Shown: positions 32,701-44,123 of the stretch, piece after piece
Position numbering within the stretch: position 1 is the first letter of the stretch
Layout: each line of letters begins with the position of its first letter
Origin: Cerrena zonata
Taxonomy: Eukaryota > Basidiomycota > Agaricomycetes > Polyporales > Cerrenaceae
Length of the DNA stretch: 64,000 nt
Direction: 5' to 3'
NCBI GenBank assembly: GCA_038087015.1
Contig: JASBNA010000056.1
Span: 124,001-188,000 of the forward strand
Notes under the pieces: model-generated
Seen by the model: the letters and a program-made list of their open reading frames with translations, nothing else
What the model was told of the DNA's origin: nothing
Databases searched by the model: none
Program-made: the position numbers and the translations under genes

Positions 32701-33121
32701 CGACAAGGTTATTGATGCATTTTTCTCATTAAAAGAAGATACTAAGTCTTCTCAGGAGGATAATGAGCTTAAGTTAGTTGAAAATTATAGAGATATCTTG
32801 AAGAATTTACCAACTATCAACTATTGTACTTTGAAACATTTATTACGTCACTTACAAAAAATCAGTCAATATAGTAATGAAAACAAAATGACTGCATCTA
32901 ACTTGGCTACTGTTATAGGTCCTGCATTGACTGAAGCCAGTAGTTTAGAGTCTTTGGTCAATAACTTCGGTTTCATGAATTCAATTCTTGAGAAACTCAT
33001 TGTTCATTATGAGTACGTATTTGAAGATACTGCTAATGATGCTTCTACTACTTATGCGGCAAGTATACTTGATACACATACGATCAATGAGAAATTTAAA
33101 GATACCGTTTCAATTCAATAA
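26764..33121 (+). CDS. BEM2: Bem2-type Rho GTPase-activating protein, frame broken at 32105-32108
   Basis: From ATG 26764 (MRKIWSLRKDKDKRKSMSG) a Ser/Asn-rich N-terminus and long helical RasGEF-like regions run to about residue 1780. The frame then stops at TAG 32110-32112. One base fewer in the A4 run at 32105-32108 joins it to a frame with a PH-like segment (FLVIPLKNKKVFPVYLLPLC) and a complete RhoGAP domain: FGIPINVLCNRE, arginine finger in IGVYRISSS, VKSYFRELPDALL and MTASNLATVIGPAL. Total is about 2120 residues, close to S. cerevisiae Bem2. Bem2 controls Rho1/Cdc42 in budding and morphogenesis. Codons upstream to 26593 only translate the poly-T leader and are rejected. Confidence 0.88.
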
Positions 33122-33450
33122 TTTTTTTTGAGACTTCGGTCAAGGTGACACATCAGTAAGAAAAAAAACTTTAATTAGTGTTTACCTCTTTACTTCAATT
33201 CTTGCTTCTTCTATACTATTTTGTTATATTCATTTTAATTGTTTGATTTGCTTTCTTTTTTTTTTTTTTGTTACAATGTACAAATATGTCGTTTTTTGTC
33301 CTTTTTGTTATTGTCATAAAATAATAACATTCTTAATCCTATAAGTACGAGTTTTATTTCAATTAAAAACGTAGATTTACATATTAATCAAAAAAAATAT
33401 ACGTGATTTACTTAAATGTTTTAGCTATATACAAGAAAGTCTAGACTAGA
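33122..33450. other. Convergent intergenic region between BEM2 and OXA1
   Basis: 329 AT-rich bases holding the 3' ends of both genes, with T tracts at 33257-33270. Nothing else seen. Confidence 0.5.
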
Positions 33451-34570
33451 TTAATGTTTTTTGATGTATTGACCTTGAGAACGATTTTTTCTCTTTTGGA
33501 GGGCAGCAGCCTTTTCTTGATTTTGTTTAACCTTATTTTCAGTACCTTGATTTAATTGATCCATGAATTGATCTTTCCATTCGGAAAAAGGTTTCAGCTG
33601 GTTTTGGAGCACCAGGATGGACTTTTGGTTTAGCAAAATCTGGAAGATTCTTCCACTTACGGAAAGTTTTATTCTTCAAAAGGAAAGATTGCAAAGAAGA
33701 AAAGATAGAATTAGCAGCAAAATAAACAACAACAGCGGCTGGGAAATGCATGGTAGCAGCAAGACCAAAGATTGGAAGGAAATACATAGCTTTCTTTAAG
33801 AATGGGGACAAGGTTTGACCACCAGTTTCTCCACCGAGTCTCATCATAAGCATAACCATACCTGCTGAAATTACGTGAAGACCCAAGTATGGATCTGCAA
33901 CACTTAAATCTTGAAACCAAGCATAACCCTGAGAGGAAAAGCCATCAACGGGGTACTCAGCCATGGTTCTTAAACTTCTATAAAAACCGTAGGCAATAGG
34001 AAATTGACAAAATGGGAGAAACATATGACTCAGTTTAACATCATACTTCTTCATTATACCTTTTTGCTTTTCACGAACCATAGACTGTTGATTAACATTA
34101 GCAGCTTCTCTCATTTCACGAGTAAGAACATCAAGTTCTGGCTTTGCATGAGACATTTTGGCACCATTGGCTGATGCTTTGACATATAATGGGAACAAAA
34201 CAAGTCTCACGGCTACAGTGGCAGCAACAATGGTACCCCACCATGGTAATCCAGTATAAACATGAGTATATTCTAAAAGATGTTCGACAAGAGCAGTTGG
34301 TCCAAACCCGTTTCCCAAACCAATCGATTCAAGATATCCAATTTGATCTGAAGTCATACTAGTAACTTGCTCCGGGATATTAGCTGGGTCTTGAAACGAA
34401 GTCAATGCATCCTTGATTTCTGAGCTTGGTGCCGACTGAGATGAGTTAAATCTAACAAAGTCAGGCTTTTGCATAAATAAAGCTCCCGAACTAGGTGCAA
34501 GTATGGAGCCGGTCTTTATTAACGGACTCCTTAAAGTACGAGCAGAACGTGCCAATCCCACTCTAAACAT
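33451..34570 (-). CDS. OXA1: Oxa1 mitochondrial inner-membrane insertase, frame broken near its C-terminus (33585-33589)
   Basis: Residues 1-40 form a mitochondrial presequence. The YidC/Oxa1 core follows: GLPWWGTIVAATVAVRLVLF (first membrane segment, about residue 111), FLPFCQFPIAYGFYRSLRTM, LGLHVISAGMVMLMM, and FLPIFGLAATMHFPAAVVVY, about five membrane helices. After GAPKPAET the frame reads unrelated sequence to 33539. One base fewer in the five A's at 33585-33589 continues as FSEWKDQFMDQLNQG and a Lys/Gln-rich, ribosome-binding-type tail ending IKKH at 33451. Oxa1 inserts mitochondrially made subunits co-translationally through this tail, so the break would remove a functional part. Confidence 0.93.
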
Positions 34571-35085
34571 TCTTCTGTATTGTTCCTACTTGTGTAACGC
34601 TCGGGTATAGCTCACAAGTGTATCTAGATATCAAACACTCTTCTTCAAAATTGAACTATTTTGATGTCCGTGAAAAATCGAAAAATTGAAAAAAAAAAAA
34701 AAAAAAAAAAAAAGAAAATTTGTTGATGATTATGTAATCCAGCCGATTGGCTACAAAGAACTTGAAGAACTTGACTTGAATCACTGTTTTATTCAGTGGA
34801 CTTTACTCTTACATAGCACCACTATACTCGCTCGTGGCCCAAGCAACTAGGCTTCTGTCATTGTAATAAACGACCCAACTTATGTATCTATAGCAGGTTC
34901 AAAAAGGACTCTATTCGCGTAAAAAACCGTTGAAAATTATGAAAAAAAAGTTCATCACAAGTTTCTGCAATACATCTTTGATTAACAGAAGGACTTATTG
35001 ATAGCTCTGACCATTCTTGAACGGTTCGACCCATGCCAGTGCTACTATTTCATTGAGGAAGCTTGAGATTTAGTTAAAAGTTCGA
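34571..35085. other. Divergent promoter region with an A27-like tract
   Basis: Between OXA1 and the mitochondrial repeat-protein gene. An uninterrupted poly-A run of roughly 27 bases lies at about 34687-34713. No supported gene. Confidence 0.5.
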
Positions 35086-36831
35086 ATGTTTGCCAAAAGT
35101 CTCCGGCTACCGAGAAGATGCAAATCTTTTGGTATTCTGGTGGTACGATGTTTTACATCATCAAGGGTTGTTTATTACCAGAGCCAGTTGGCACAAATTA
35201 GTAAGGTGATTGAGGACCTGGTATCTGGTTTTGAAAGCTCGGGCGGTAAAGATGAGGTCAACACGGCCAGATTCCAGCGAGATGTATTAAGTAGGGTGAA
35301 AGTTATATCAGACCCAGATATACAAGGATCAATTCCTAAGGAGGCTCTTCAGTTGGTAGAGGGAAACGAATTGAAAGTCAATGTCCTACTTCAGATTCTT
35401 CTTTGCGCAGAGAACCCAGACCATCAGAGAATATATCAATTCATCGTTAGTAATATTTCGTATCCCTTAAATAATGAACTTTTGGAGTCATTTGTTATAT
35501 CATTGGTTTATAGCGATAATATTCTAGCGGCAACTACTCTCCTTCATGTTCTACTTGATAAGCAACCGCAGTTTAAGTTTTCAAACGAATCATGGTCTTA
35601 CTTTTTGGCCAAAGTATGTGAACAGAGTAATATACATGGTGCATTGTTGGTGTTTAATGAATTAATAGACAACCATACTTTTTACGACGATAAAACCTAC
35701 TCTGCCTTGCTTCTGAATGACATAATCCCATTTCTCGTCTCACCTAATAGTTTGGAGCAATTGGCACTCATATTCTTAGAACATGAAAATGACGTTGCAA
35801 TAGCCGGATTACGATCCTACTTTCAAAGATTCTATTCGTATAATGGACATTCAAAGGCATACATAACATTAAGAATATGCTCTATCGAGGCAGCAAGTAA
35901 AAAGCAGGACTATTCGGGTGCTATGGAACATTTCGTGGACCTTGCCTGGAAATTCAACGGCCATAGAAAACTTAAAACATCTTCGTATAATGTAAGCATG
36001 TTGAAAGCAAGAGTGTTCTCGAACTATAGAGAAAGAAGAAAAAATATACGGCTTGGTACGTCCTTGGATGGTGCTACTATTCCAGATGAACTCAAGACTT
36101 CGATAGATCATGAGCAGGATGCTGCAGCTGAAAGATTAGAATTGAAACTATTCATGCCACACGAGGAATATAATGTTTACACTGCTCCTGATCGTACATA
36201 CATATCCATTTTAGATGGGTTCATCCATGTCAACGATCTTCCCTCATTTAAAGAACTCGTTAAGAAGAATATTATGGAAACTAGACAAGAGAATATCAAT
36301 TTAACCGATGCTCTTTTGGCTTCCATTCGTAAAAATCACTTGATGCTTCATCTATTCTTCGTATCCTCCCTATGTGACTTGGATCTTTTAGAAGAGGCAT
36401 TTTCTTTACTTTTGACTATTCGAAAATCAAGGTCTCGGGTAAACCTCAGAGTATTATACAAAGATGATAATTTCATTTATTTGATGAAAGGAATATATGA
36501 AAGGGTAAGTAAATCAGTTAATGATCCTACTATGTCATCATTGGCGGTACTAGAAGATAATTATTCCCTTCTTTCCAGGTAAAAGAATTTCATGATCAGC
36601 TTAATAAACGAAAAGACCTTGGATAGAAAAGCATTTACCTATTACATTTCTGCAATGTTACTCAATCCTTCCTTGAAGTTTGATCAATTGAAAAATGAAT
36701 TGAATCGATATTTCTATGAAAACAAACCTACGATTTTTTTAAACCCTTTGGAATATGATAAGTTTTCCAAAGTTTGCATAGCAAATCATTCGGCTGATTA
36801 TCTTAAGTTAGTCAAGCGACTTGATTTTTAA
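35086..36831 (+). CDS. Probable mitochondrial helical-repeat (PPR-like) protein with an in-frame TAA at 36580-36582
   Basis: The N-terminus MFAKSLRLPRRCKSFGILVVRCF is a strong mitochondrial presequence. The body (about 500 residues) is a series of paired helices, such as NIHGALLVFNELIDNHTFYD and TYISILDGFIHVNDLPSFKE, resembling pentatricopeptide-repeat translation or RNA-stability factors. I do not recognise the family member. The frame ends at TAA 36580-36582, but the same frame continues without slip for 83 codons to 36831 with the same helical character (KTLDRKAFTYYISAMLL, FDQLKNELNRYF). The TAA is therefore likely a nonsense change, sequence error or read-through site. Confidence 0.6.
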
Positions 36832-36929
36832 TCCTGTAAATAAAGTTTATTTTATGATACACTTGTATTAATATACATATTAAATACGACATAATTCGTT
36901 GAAAACGGAAAGTTTTTGTAAAAAAATCA

Positions 36930-39900
36930 CTAATCATCTCTTGGTGCATGCATTTGATGTATTTTGACATCAGAACGGTCAAGGTCTGCAACACTTGTTA
37001 TATCTTGAGGAGTAATGAAGATGGATTGGGACTTTGGATACATTCTAAGCTCATTCAATAAAAGCCTTATACTAATTGTTCTATTAACTGAATCCATGAA
37101 AACATCGAATTCGTCTAAACCACGTATCTTGGAATCCATAACCCTCCAAATAGCTAGTAACAAAGCGATCTGTGTGAATGACTTTTCACCACCTGATAAG
37201 GACTCTACTGTTCTCATCAGATTATCATTAGGAGTCTTCACAAGCATTTTTAATTCCTGCGTTGAATACATGAATTTTAATTCTCCAGTAAACCCTCTCA
37301 ATGCGAGCGATTCTTCGAAAGAAGCCATGGCTTCATTAACACACTTATTGATGGTTGTTTGGGTATAATTAAATCTGTTGGCCAAGTCATCATCTAAAAT
37401 TCTTTCAGTTCTTATCAAACTATTCAAAGTCTCTTCTAAATTGTCTTTCAATTCCTTATTCTGTAACAATTCATTTTGTACTTCTTGATATGATTTACCC
37501 ACATGTTTTTCGGCCTCGGCGATCGTTTGTTGAATATTCTTGTACTCTTCTGTGATGGAATGGGAAGTATCTTCAGGTGCAATCGGAACCTCTTCTCTTG
37601 CACACTTCTCTTCTGCCAACGGCAAAATTTCTTGTATCTTTTGTTCAAATTTTTCAAGTTTTTCATTAGTATCTTCAACACCTCTCTTTCTTTTATCGAT
37701 ACCTTTTTCGAAATGAGCAAGGTCACTAGTGAGTTGAGTACTTTGAATGTCGAAATCAGCTAATGATTTTTCATTTTCATTCTTCTCTGATAACGCTGCT
37801 TTGTGTCTTTTTTTCAAATCAATAAAGTTCACCTTATCTTGTTCCCTGGAAGATATTATATGTTCTCTTTCTGCATGAACAGCGTTAATTGTCCTTTCTC
37901 TATGCTCTATTTGCTCTTTGCATTCTTCGATTTCTTGTTTGAGTGCTTCAATTTTACCCCTATCTCCATCATCGTTCAATCGATTATTGATTTTGAAAAT
38001 TTTGTTGTTGAGTTCTTTAATCTGAAGATTTAATTCATTAATTTCTTTATCCAATTGGTTCATTTCCTGTCTCTTTGTCTGATCCAAGCTTTTCTTTAAG
38101 TCGTGGTAGTTCCTTTCTATTTCAGATGCTTTTGATTGAGCATGTCATTAATTTTCTATCCATATCAGATATATCTTGAGCTGTGACTTGTCTACCTCTA
38201 GATAATTTATTCAGGTTTTTGTTGTACATTATTGGATCAAGCCTGAGACTGCCATTTCCACCGCTATATCTCTCTGCACTGATATTATCTCGATGGTGAA
38301 ATGCATTACCAACTTTTGGGTGTTTTCTAGCCTCTTGTGCCAGATCAGAATCATCGCAAAGAACATCTTTCTCCACGTTATTTATATCAATCAAGGTATA
38401 GCAAACATCGGTATTTTCAAACTGAAGAACATCTAAAATCGTCAAGTAATCATCAGATTTACCTTTCAGATAATCAAATCTTTCGAAGGATCTCACAACG
38501 ACTGTTTTATTTACTCTCATCTTTCGGAAAATATTAGTTAATAATTTCCGATCATGTTCATCACAAACAAGATAAGAATCGAGGGTTTTACCATACATTG
38601 TATTGACCAAATAAGACCACTTTGAATATTCATTTTTCAAACTGACAAATGAACCAAGAGGTCCAAGTGGCACCTTGTGCCAATCAGAAACTTTTCTTAT
38701 TTCAGCAAGCACAGAGTTTGTTTCTCTTCCCCATTGAGAGTAGCGGTCTCTTTGAGAATTGGCCAAAGCTCTTTTTTCTCCCTCAAGAGCTCGAACTTCT
38801 TCTCTGGAATCTTGGATTTTCTGTTGTAGTTCTGATAGTTTTTCAGAGTCGTGTTTATAGTCTCTACCTGATAAGTATTCAAGTCTTTCTTTAGATTTAT
38901 CCAACTTCCTTCTTTTCTCGTGGATGATTTCATTATATTTTTCTAGCTTTTCTGCTAGAATTTCTTCAGAACCACCCTGTTGCTGATCTAGACGATCCTG
39001 CTCCTTCGTGATCATATGCTCTTTATCTTTGATTTCTTTATTTATATCATGGATTTCTTGTTCACCTGCTTTTATATCTTCACTCATTGATTGTAATTGA
39101 TTTTTTACTTTACCAAGGTTATCACTCTGTTTTTCAAGCTCGGTGGATAATTCTTCTACCAACTGATTCGATTCTCTTAGTTTACGGTCCAAATCTAATC
39201 TTTGTGTTGCCCTAGAAGATAAATCCAGGTTGGTAGATTCTACATTTGTCTCCAACTCTGAAACTTCGAAATTAAGCTGTTCAATTCTTTCACGATAACT
39301 TTCCATTTTTTTTTCAACTGATGTCACATTAAACCAATAAATCTTACCATGCATTAATTGTAATTGTCTTCTTAAGTTATCTGAACGTTTAAATTGTTCA
39401 TACATGGCAGCTGATTCATCGTATTTTTTCACGGCCACGTCGAAATGTGTTTGAGTTAGCTTTATCTTTTCTTTAAGTCTTTGAATATCAGTAGAGATAA
39501 GACCAAATTTGTTAGTAATATCTTTGATTGAAGATCCTGACATGAAATATTCAAACTTACTTTTATCAGTGGTAGTAGTTAAGAATTCTCTAGCTTTATC
39601 TTGAGATAAAAAGGCCATGGGATTATCAACTGTTATATTAAACTTATGAAGAATTTCATCTAACAACTGTTTCTTTGTTGAAACTGTTTTCCCACTTTCG
39701 GATTTAATAGCATAAGAATTAGCTCCCTGTCTTTGAATTTTTCTTTCAATAATGATCTTGGATCCAAAAGTGTCTGGTTGGAATGCATCTTCGCCTCTAT
39801 TTGCCAACGTTATTATGGCCCTAGCGGTAGACTTTCCATCTTTGATCAAGGATTTTATTGATGATCCCCTACTAGTATCAGAAGCTTTTGCACCTAAACC

Positions 39901-40326
39901 AACAGATATACCTGTCAAAATGGCACTCTTACCAGACCCGTTTCTCCCAATGATGAAATTAAGCTGGGGGCTCAAGTTCAATTCAAATGATTCATGACAC
40001 ATGAAGTTCTTTAATACTAATCTTTCAATTACCCCGGCGGTTGAAGGACTCGAATCCTGAACCTCATCGTTTTCTTCATCAGAGTCTTCTGATTCCGACT
40101 CTGAACCTTCGGAAGAATCTTCATCCGAGTTATCGTCTTCGCTTTCATTGGAATCTTGCTGAGTCTGAGTCATCTTTCTTCGCTTGGTTTCTAGAAGCTG
40201 AGACATGTATTCTAACGCGCTCTGCCCATTGCTTGGATCAAAGTGACTATCCTCGTGCAACCTCTTCGATCCAATCACTTCCTCGCCGTCATCTTCAGCA
40301 GATGGCATGGTTATCGGTGGTATCAA
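36930..40326 (-). CDS. SMC6: Smc6, SMC5/6 complex ATPase, frame broken around 38132-38148
   Basis: After an acidic N-terminus (about residues 45-90) the head domain begins VIERLVLKNFMCHESFELNL with Walker A FIIGRNGSGKSAILTG. A long coiled coil, a hinge region (about residues 545-690) and a returning coil follow. At about residue 728 (DMDRKLM) the frame stops at 38122. One base skipped near ATGACATG leads into AQSKASEIERNYHDLKK, the second coil, and the C-terminal head with signature VESLSGGEKSFTQIALLLAI and Walker B-like IRGLDEFDVFMD. Total about 1125 residues, normal for Smc6, which with Smc5 keeps repeats and stalled forks stable. The break is not in an obvious homopolymer. Confidence 0.93.
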
Positions 40327-41237
40327 ACAAGCTGGTTGGTCTCTTGTTGATTGTTTATTTGTATTACTTGATTTTTTTTAAAGTTCAATTTTTTGCCCTG
40401 CGCGTACTTTTCACAATCCTCAAGTTGCAAATAACCTGGTAACTTCTATTAGAGACCACCATAGTTGGAATGAGAAGTAGTCCCTTTGATAGGCAGCTGG
40501 TGGTGTTGGGACTAAAATATTCAAGGCTCTGCTACTGTCAACCCACAGTGAAAAATTTGCCTTACGAAACCCGAGACATAATTCAAGATAAGCATATCCA
40601 AATTCCTCAAACACCATCTGAACTACAAAGATGCTTGGATATGGATTGGTGTATCGTTGTTAGCGAAGAAACTTACTTGGGTAGTTTCCTTCTTATCCGA
40701 GCCAAGAGAAGGTCTTCAAGATAAGCACTGCAGGCACTGACTGAAGAGTGATTCAAAAACAATAATACTACCTCATTTCTAGTTGGATCCTACGGATCCA
40801 GTGTGTTTGGTTGAGCTTATCGAGGAACTTCATTGACCCGTTGTTGCCGTACCGTCAGAGTGAATTTTTTTGTGTTCTATTACGTTTAGTTGGTGTTGTG
40901 ATAAAAATTTTCAGACACTATGCTGCACTCTTTGTTTCGATTCGCTTTTGTCAGCCAAATAAAAGCACCGTCCAGCGACTTATATCCCGATACCAATCGC
41001 TGTTGAGAAGAAGACGGAGGTAGCTGTTGGTAATGGAGAACACTGGTTAAAAGAGAAGAGTTTTGTTCTGTTGGCTTTCCTAAATGAGATGAAATTTAGA
41101 CAATAATGGCATTTTTAATCGGGAACCAAGACATTGATGTTACTTTTGTACTTGAAGAATGCTCGACCCGATGAGGGAGTATAAAATGGAGAGAAAGGTC
41201 GGTTCAAAGCAAAAGAAAGCTCAGTTGGATAACAAGG
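40327..41237. promoter_or_regulatory. Divergent region between SMC6 and NUP, with TATA box at 41180-41186
   Basis: TATAAAA at 41180-41186 lies 52 bases before the NUP start. A GGATCCTACGGATCC inverted repeat lies at about 40785-40799. A rightward frame at 40470-40724 (84 codons) is open but unrecognised and not called. Confidence 0.5.
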
Positions 41238-42443
41238 ATGAAGATTACATCTATTTTGATAGCCTTTAGTGCTATATTACTTCCAATTTTAGCTCAACCA
41301 TTGGATAAACGTACTGATAAAGACAGACAAGTTGAGTTCACCAATGATTCCGATGATGTGAAAACTGTATTTGGTAAACCATATGCCATATACCAACCAA
41401 AGGTTGTTGTTGTATCAATGTTTATGTTGGAAAGAGATCCATGGTTGAAAGATATGGATTTTGTCCATAATGTTAGTATTCCCGGATTAGCACCATTATA
41501 CCCACAAGTTCATTTCACTACTGACTATTCGATTATGCAATTTACCACTGGAGAAGGAGAAATTAATGCAGCAGCGTCAGTTTCTTCATTATTATTAAAT
41601 CCATTATTTGATTTCTCCAAGACTTATTTCTTAATTGCTGGTATTGGTGGTGGTGAAAGTAGTTTAACCACCATTGGTAGTGCAACTTTTGCTAAGTATT
41701 CAGTTCAAATTGGATTACAATATCAAGTTGGATACAATGAGTATATAAAAACTAATCCAAATTGGACTTCAGGATATTTTGGATATGGTGTTGATAATCC
41801 ATGGACTTATCCTTCAAATGTTTATGGTACCGAAGTTTATGAATTGAATGAAAATTTAAGAGATCGTGCTATTCAATTAGCTAGAACTGGTGAATTAAAT
41901 AATGGTACTGAAAGAAATGTTGAGTTTAGAACTTTATATGAAGAAGAAGCTGCTAAATCTTCACCATCGATTGTTGCTTGTGATGTTTATACTAGTGATA
42001 ATTATTATTTTGGTAATGAATTATCTGATTATTTCAAATCATATGGTGAAATGATGACTAATAGCACTGATTCTAAGAAATTTCAATATTGTTCAAGTGC
42101 TCAAGAAGATAATGCCTCATTAGAAGCATTTTTAAGAATGGATTTACATGGATTAGTTGATTTTTCAAGAATTGTTGTTATGAGAACTATTTCTAATTTC
42201 ATTACACCACCACCACTTTATGCCAATGATACTGTTGGTTATTTTAATGATGTTGATAAAGGTGGTATTCAAGCATCATTAGATAATTTGGTTAACGCTG
42301 GTAAACCATTTGTTGAAGATATTATTAAAAATTGGGATGACGTATATTCCCATGGTATTAAACCAGATAATTATATTGGTAATATTTTACGAACTTTAGG
42401 AGGTGAAGCTGATTTCGGTAAAGAATCTTTTGAAGAAGCTTAA
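41238..42443 (+). CDS. NUP: Secreted/cell-surface purine nucleoside permease (Nup type)
   Basis: A 401-residue protein with a clear signal peptide (MKITSILIAFSAILLPILAQ) and a dibasic site right after it (LDKRTDK), which suggests Kex2 processing. The body is the NUP family (phosphorylase/hydrolase-like fold): PKVVVVSMFMLERDPWL, FTTGEGEINAAASVSSLL, YFLIAGIGGGESSLTTIGSA and FSRIVVMRTISNF. In Candida this protein mediates purine nucleoside use. Here it converges on the guanine deaminase gene with 23 bases between the ends, which fits a purine-salvage neighbourhood. The TATA box suggests regulated expression. Confidence 0.9.
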   Translation: MKITSILIAFSAILLPILAQPLDKRTDKDRQVEFTNDSDDVKTVFGKPYAIYQPKVVVVSMFMLERDPWLKDMDFVHNVSIPGLAPLYPQVHFTTDYSIMQFTTGEGEINAAASVSSLLLNPLFDFSKTYFLIAGIGGGESSLTTIGSATFAKYSVQIGLQYQVGYNEYIKTNPNWTSGYFGYGVDNPWTYPSNVYGTEVYELNENLRDRAIQLARTGELNNGTERNVEFRTLYEEEAAKSSPSIVACDVYTSDNYYFGNELSDYFKSYGEMMTNSTDSKKFQYCSSAQEDNASLEAFLRMDLHGLVDFSRIVVMRTISNFITPPPLYANDTVGYFNDVDKGGIQASLDNLVNAGKPFVEDIIKNWDDVYSHGIKPDNYIGNILRTLGGEADFGKESFEEA

Positions 42444-42466
42444 ATAAATTTATATAGATTATATAA

Positions 42467-43966
42467 TTATACTAATACCCAACCCAGTCTTAATTTATCC
42501 ACTACTAAATTACCATCGACCCAAACTTTAACACAATTACGATCATCACCACAAAAAATCCATTTACTGATAAGATCTAACCATTTATCCTTTTCATTAT
42601 TTTTAGGGATTTGCCAATCGAAAACATCGGTATTGGCACCCATTGCATCTAAATCAATTAATTGAGCATCAAATTGTTTACCAGCTTCAAAACTACCCAA
42701 TGTATCCTTTAACCCAACGGCAATTGCCCCAGCACGAGTGGCCATATAAAAAACATCATGGATACTTAATTTATCCTTTGACTTTTCAGTTTTCATTGCC
42801 AAATGATGACTCACCATTATTGAATGTTTCATTACTCCTAATATGGACTGTTCGTATCCACCAGATAAGTCAGTACCTAAGGAAACGTTGATTTTATTTT
42901 CGTATAAATATTTATGAATTGGAGCTTCACCACTACTTATAAAAGAGTTTGAAGTTGGACAATGACTAAGTGAACAATTTTCCTTTTTAATTACAGTACA
43001 TTCTTTTTCCGAAAGGTGTATTGCATGGGCTAATATGGTAGAAGATCCTAATAATCCATGATCTTTATAAACCGATGCATAATTGTCACATTCAGGAAAT
43101 AAGCCTTCCACCAATTTGATTTCGTCTTTATTTTCCGATATATGGGTTTGAATTGGAATTTTGCAATCTTTAGCTAATTGACCTAATTGCTTTAATAAAC
43201 TACTTGAACAAACCGGAGCAAAACGAGGGGTTATAATAGGTTTAACGTTGGTAAGACCATCACAATACCCTATCAAATCCTTCATTGCTTCAAGACTTTT
43301 ATCTTTGGGTTCTTGATATTCAGGATATTCCTCATTATGATCCATACAAACTTTCCCAACAAAACCCCGTTGACCATATTTCAAAAGCAAATCAGCGAAA
43401 AGTTTAGATGTTTTAGTATCAATTGTAGTGAAATATGAAGCACATGTTGTTCCTGCTTTCAAAGTCCTATTAATGACTTTAGTATATACCAATTTTGCTA
43501 ATTCCATTTGTTCTTTTGGATCAGAAAATCGTTTTTCTAATTTAAACGTATAATTGTTCAACCATTCTAATAACGGGCAACCTAATCCAATCCCAATATT
43601 TGGATATTGGGATGCATGGATATGAGTATCAATAAACCCCGGCACAATAAACTTATAACAATCTTTAGAATAATCAACATACTTAAAATGATTCAAATTC
43701 TGTACTGGACCAGTATATTCTTGCTTGAATAACCTTATACCATCAATACCAGCAGGTTGTGATGCTTCTTCTCGAACAAAATCAATGGTTCCTTCACTAT
43801 TTACCCCAATCAAACAATTTGGACTTATAACTATCCCAGTTTCAAACGTTGGGGTATGAATAAACGTAGCCCGATATAACGTATATGGTTTTCTATAACT
43901 ACCACCCCTATTCCATTGAGGTTCAAACGTTTCTCCTACACCTGGCGGTTCTTCAAAGTATGTCAT
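42467..43966 (-). CDS. GUD1: Guanine deaminase
   Basis: A 499-residue amidohydrolase that converts guanine to xanthine and ammonia. The metal site HxH is in GFIDTHIHASQYPN. Guanine deaminase markers follow: LGCPLLEWLNNYTFKLEKRF, GTTCASYFTT, FAPVCSS, the third metal ligand in IQTHISENKDE, AHAIHLSE, and the metal-binding Asp in VSLGTDLSGGY. Length and motif order are right for yeast Gud1. The frame is intact. Its convergent pairing with NUP joins uptake or cleavage of purine nucleosides to base catabolism. Confidence 0.95.
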   Translation of the reverse strand: MTYFEEPPGVGETFEPQWNRGGSYRKPYTLYRATFIHTPTFETGIVISPNCLIGVNSEGTIDFVREEASQPAGIDGIRLFKQEYTGPVQNLNHFKYVDYSKDCYKFIVPGFIDTHIHASQYPNIGIGLGCPLLEWLNNYTFKLEKRFSDPKEQMELAKLVYTKVINRTLKAGTTCASYFTTIDTKTSKLFADLLLKYGQRGFVGKVCMDHNEEYPEYQEPKDKSLEAMKDLIGYCDGLTNVKPIITPRFAPVCSSSLLKQLGQLAKDCKIPIQTHISENKDEIKLVEGLFPECDNYASVYKDHGLLGSSTILAHAIHLSEKECTVIKKENCSLSHCPTSNSFISSGEAPIHKYLYENKINVSLGTDLSGGYEQSILGVMKHSIMVSHHLAMKTEKSKDKLSIHDVFYMATRAGAIAVGLKDTLGSFEAGKQFDAQLIDLDAMGANTDVFDWQIPKNNEKDKWLDLISKWIFCGDDRNCVKVWVDGNLVVDKLRLGWVLV

Positions 43967-44123
43967 CTTCCGTTAATCTCCTAGTTACTACAGTAAATAC
44001 GGGGGAGTATTTTGCTTTTTATAGCTGATGTTAAATTAAGATATTCCTACAAAAAAAAAAAATCACACAAGCCCAAAACGATATTTCCCTACAAAATAAT
44101 CACTGCGAGTTAAAACAGCAAGT

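Noticed and set aside
40470..40724. Rightward 84-codon open frame between SMC6 and NUP
   Set aside because: Unrecognised, no homology or conserved feature that I can name; retained only as a remote possibility of a small gene.
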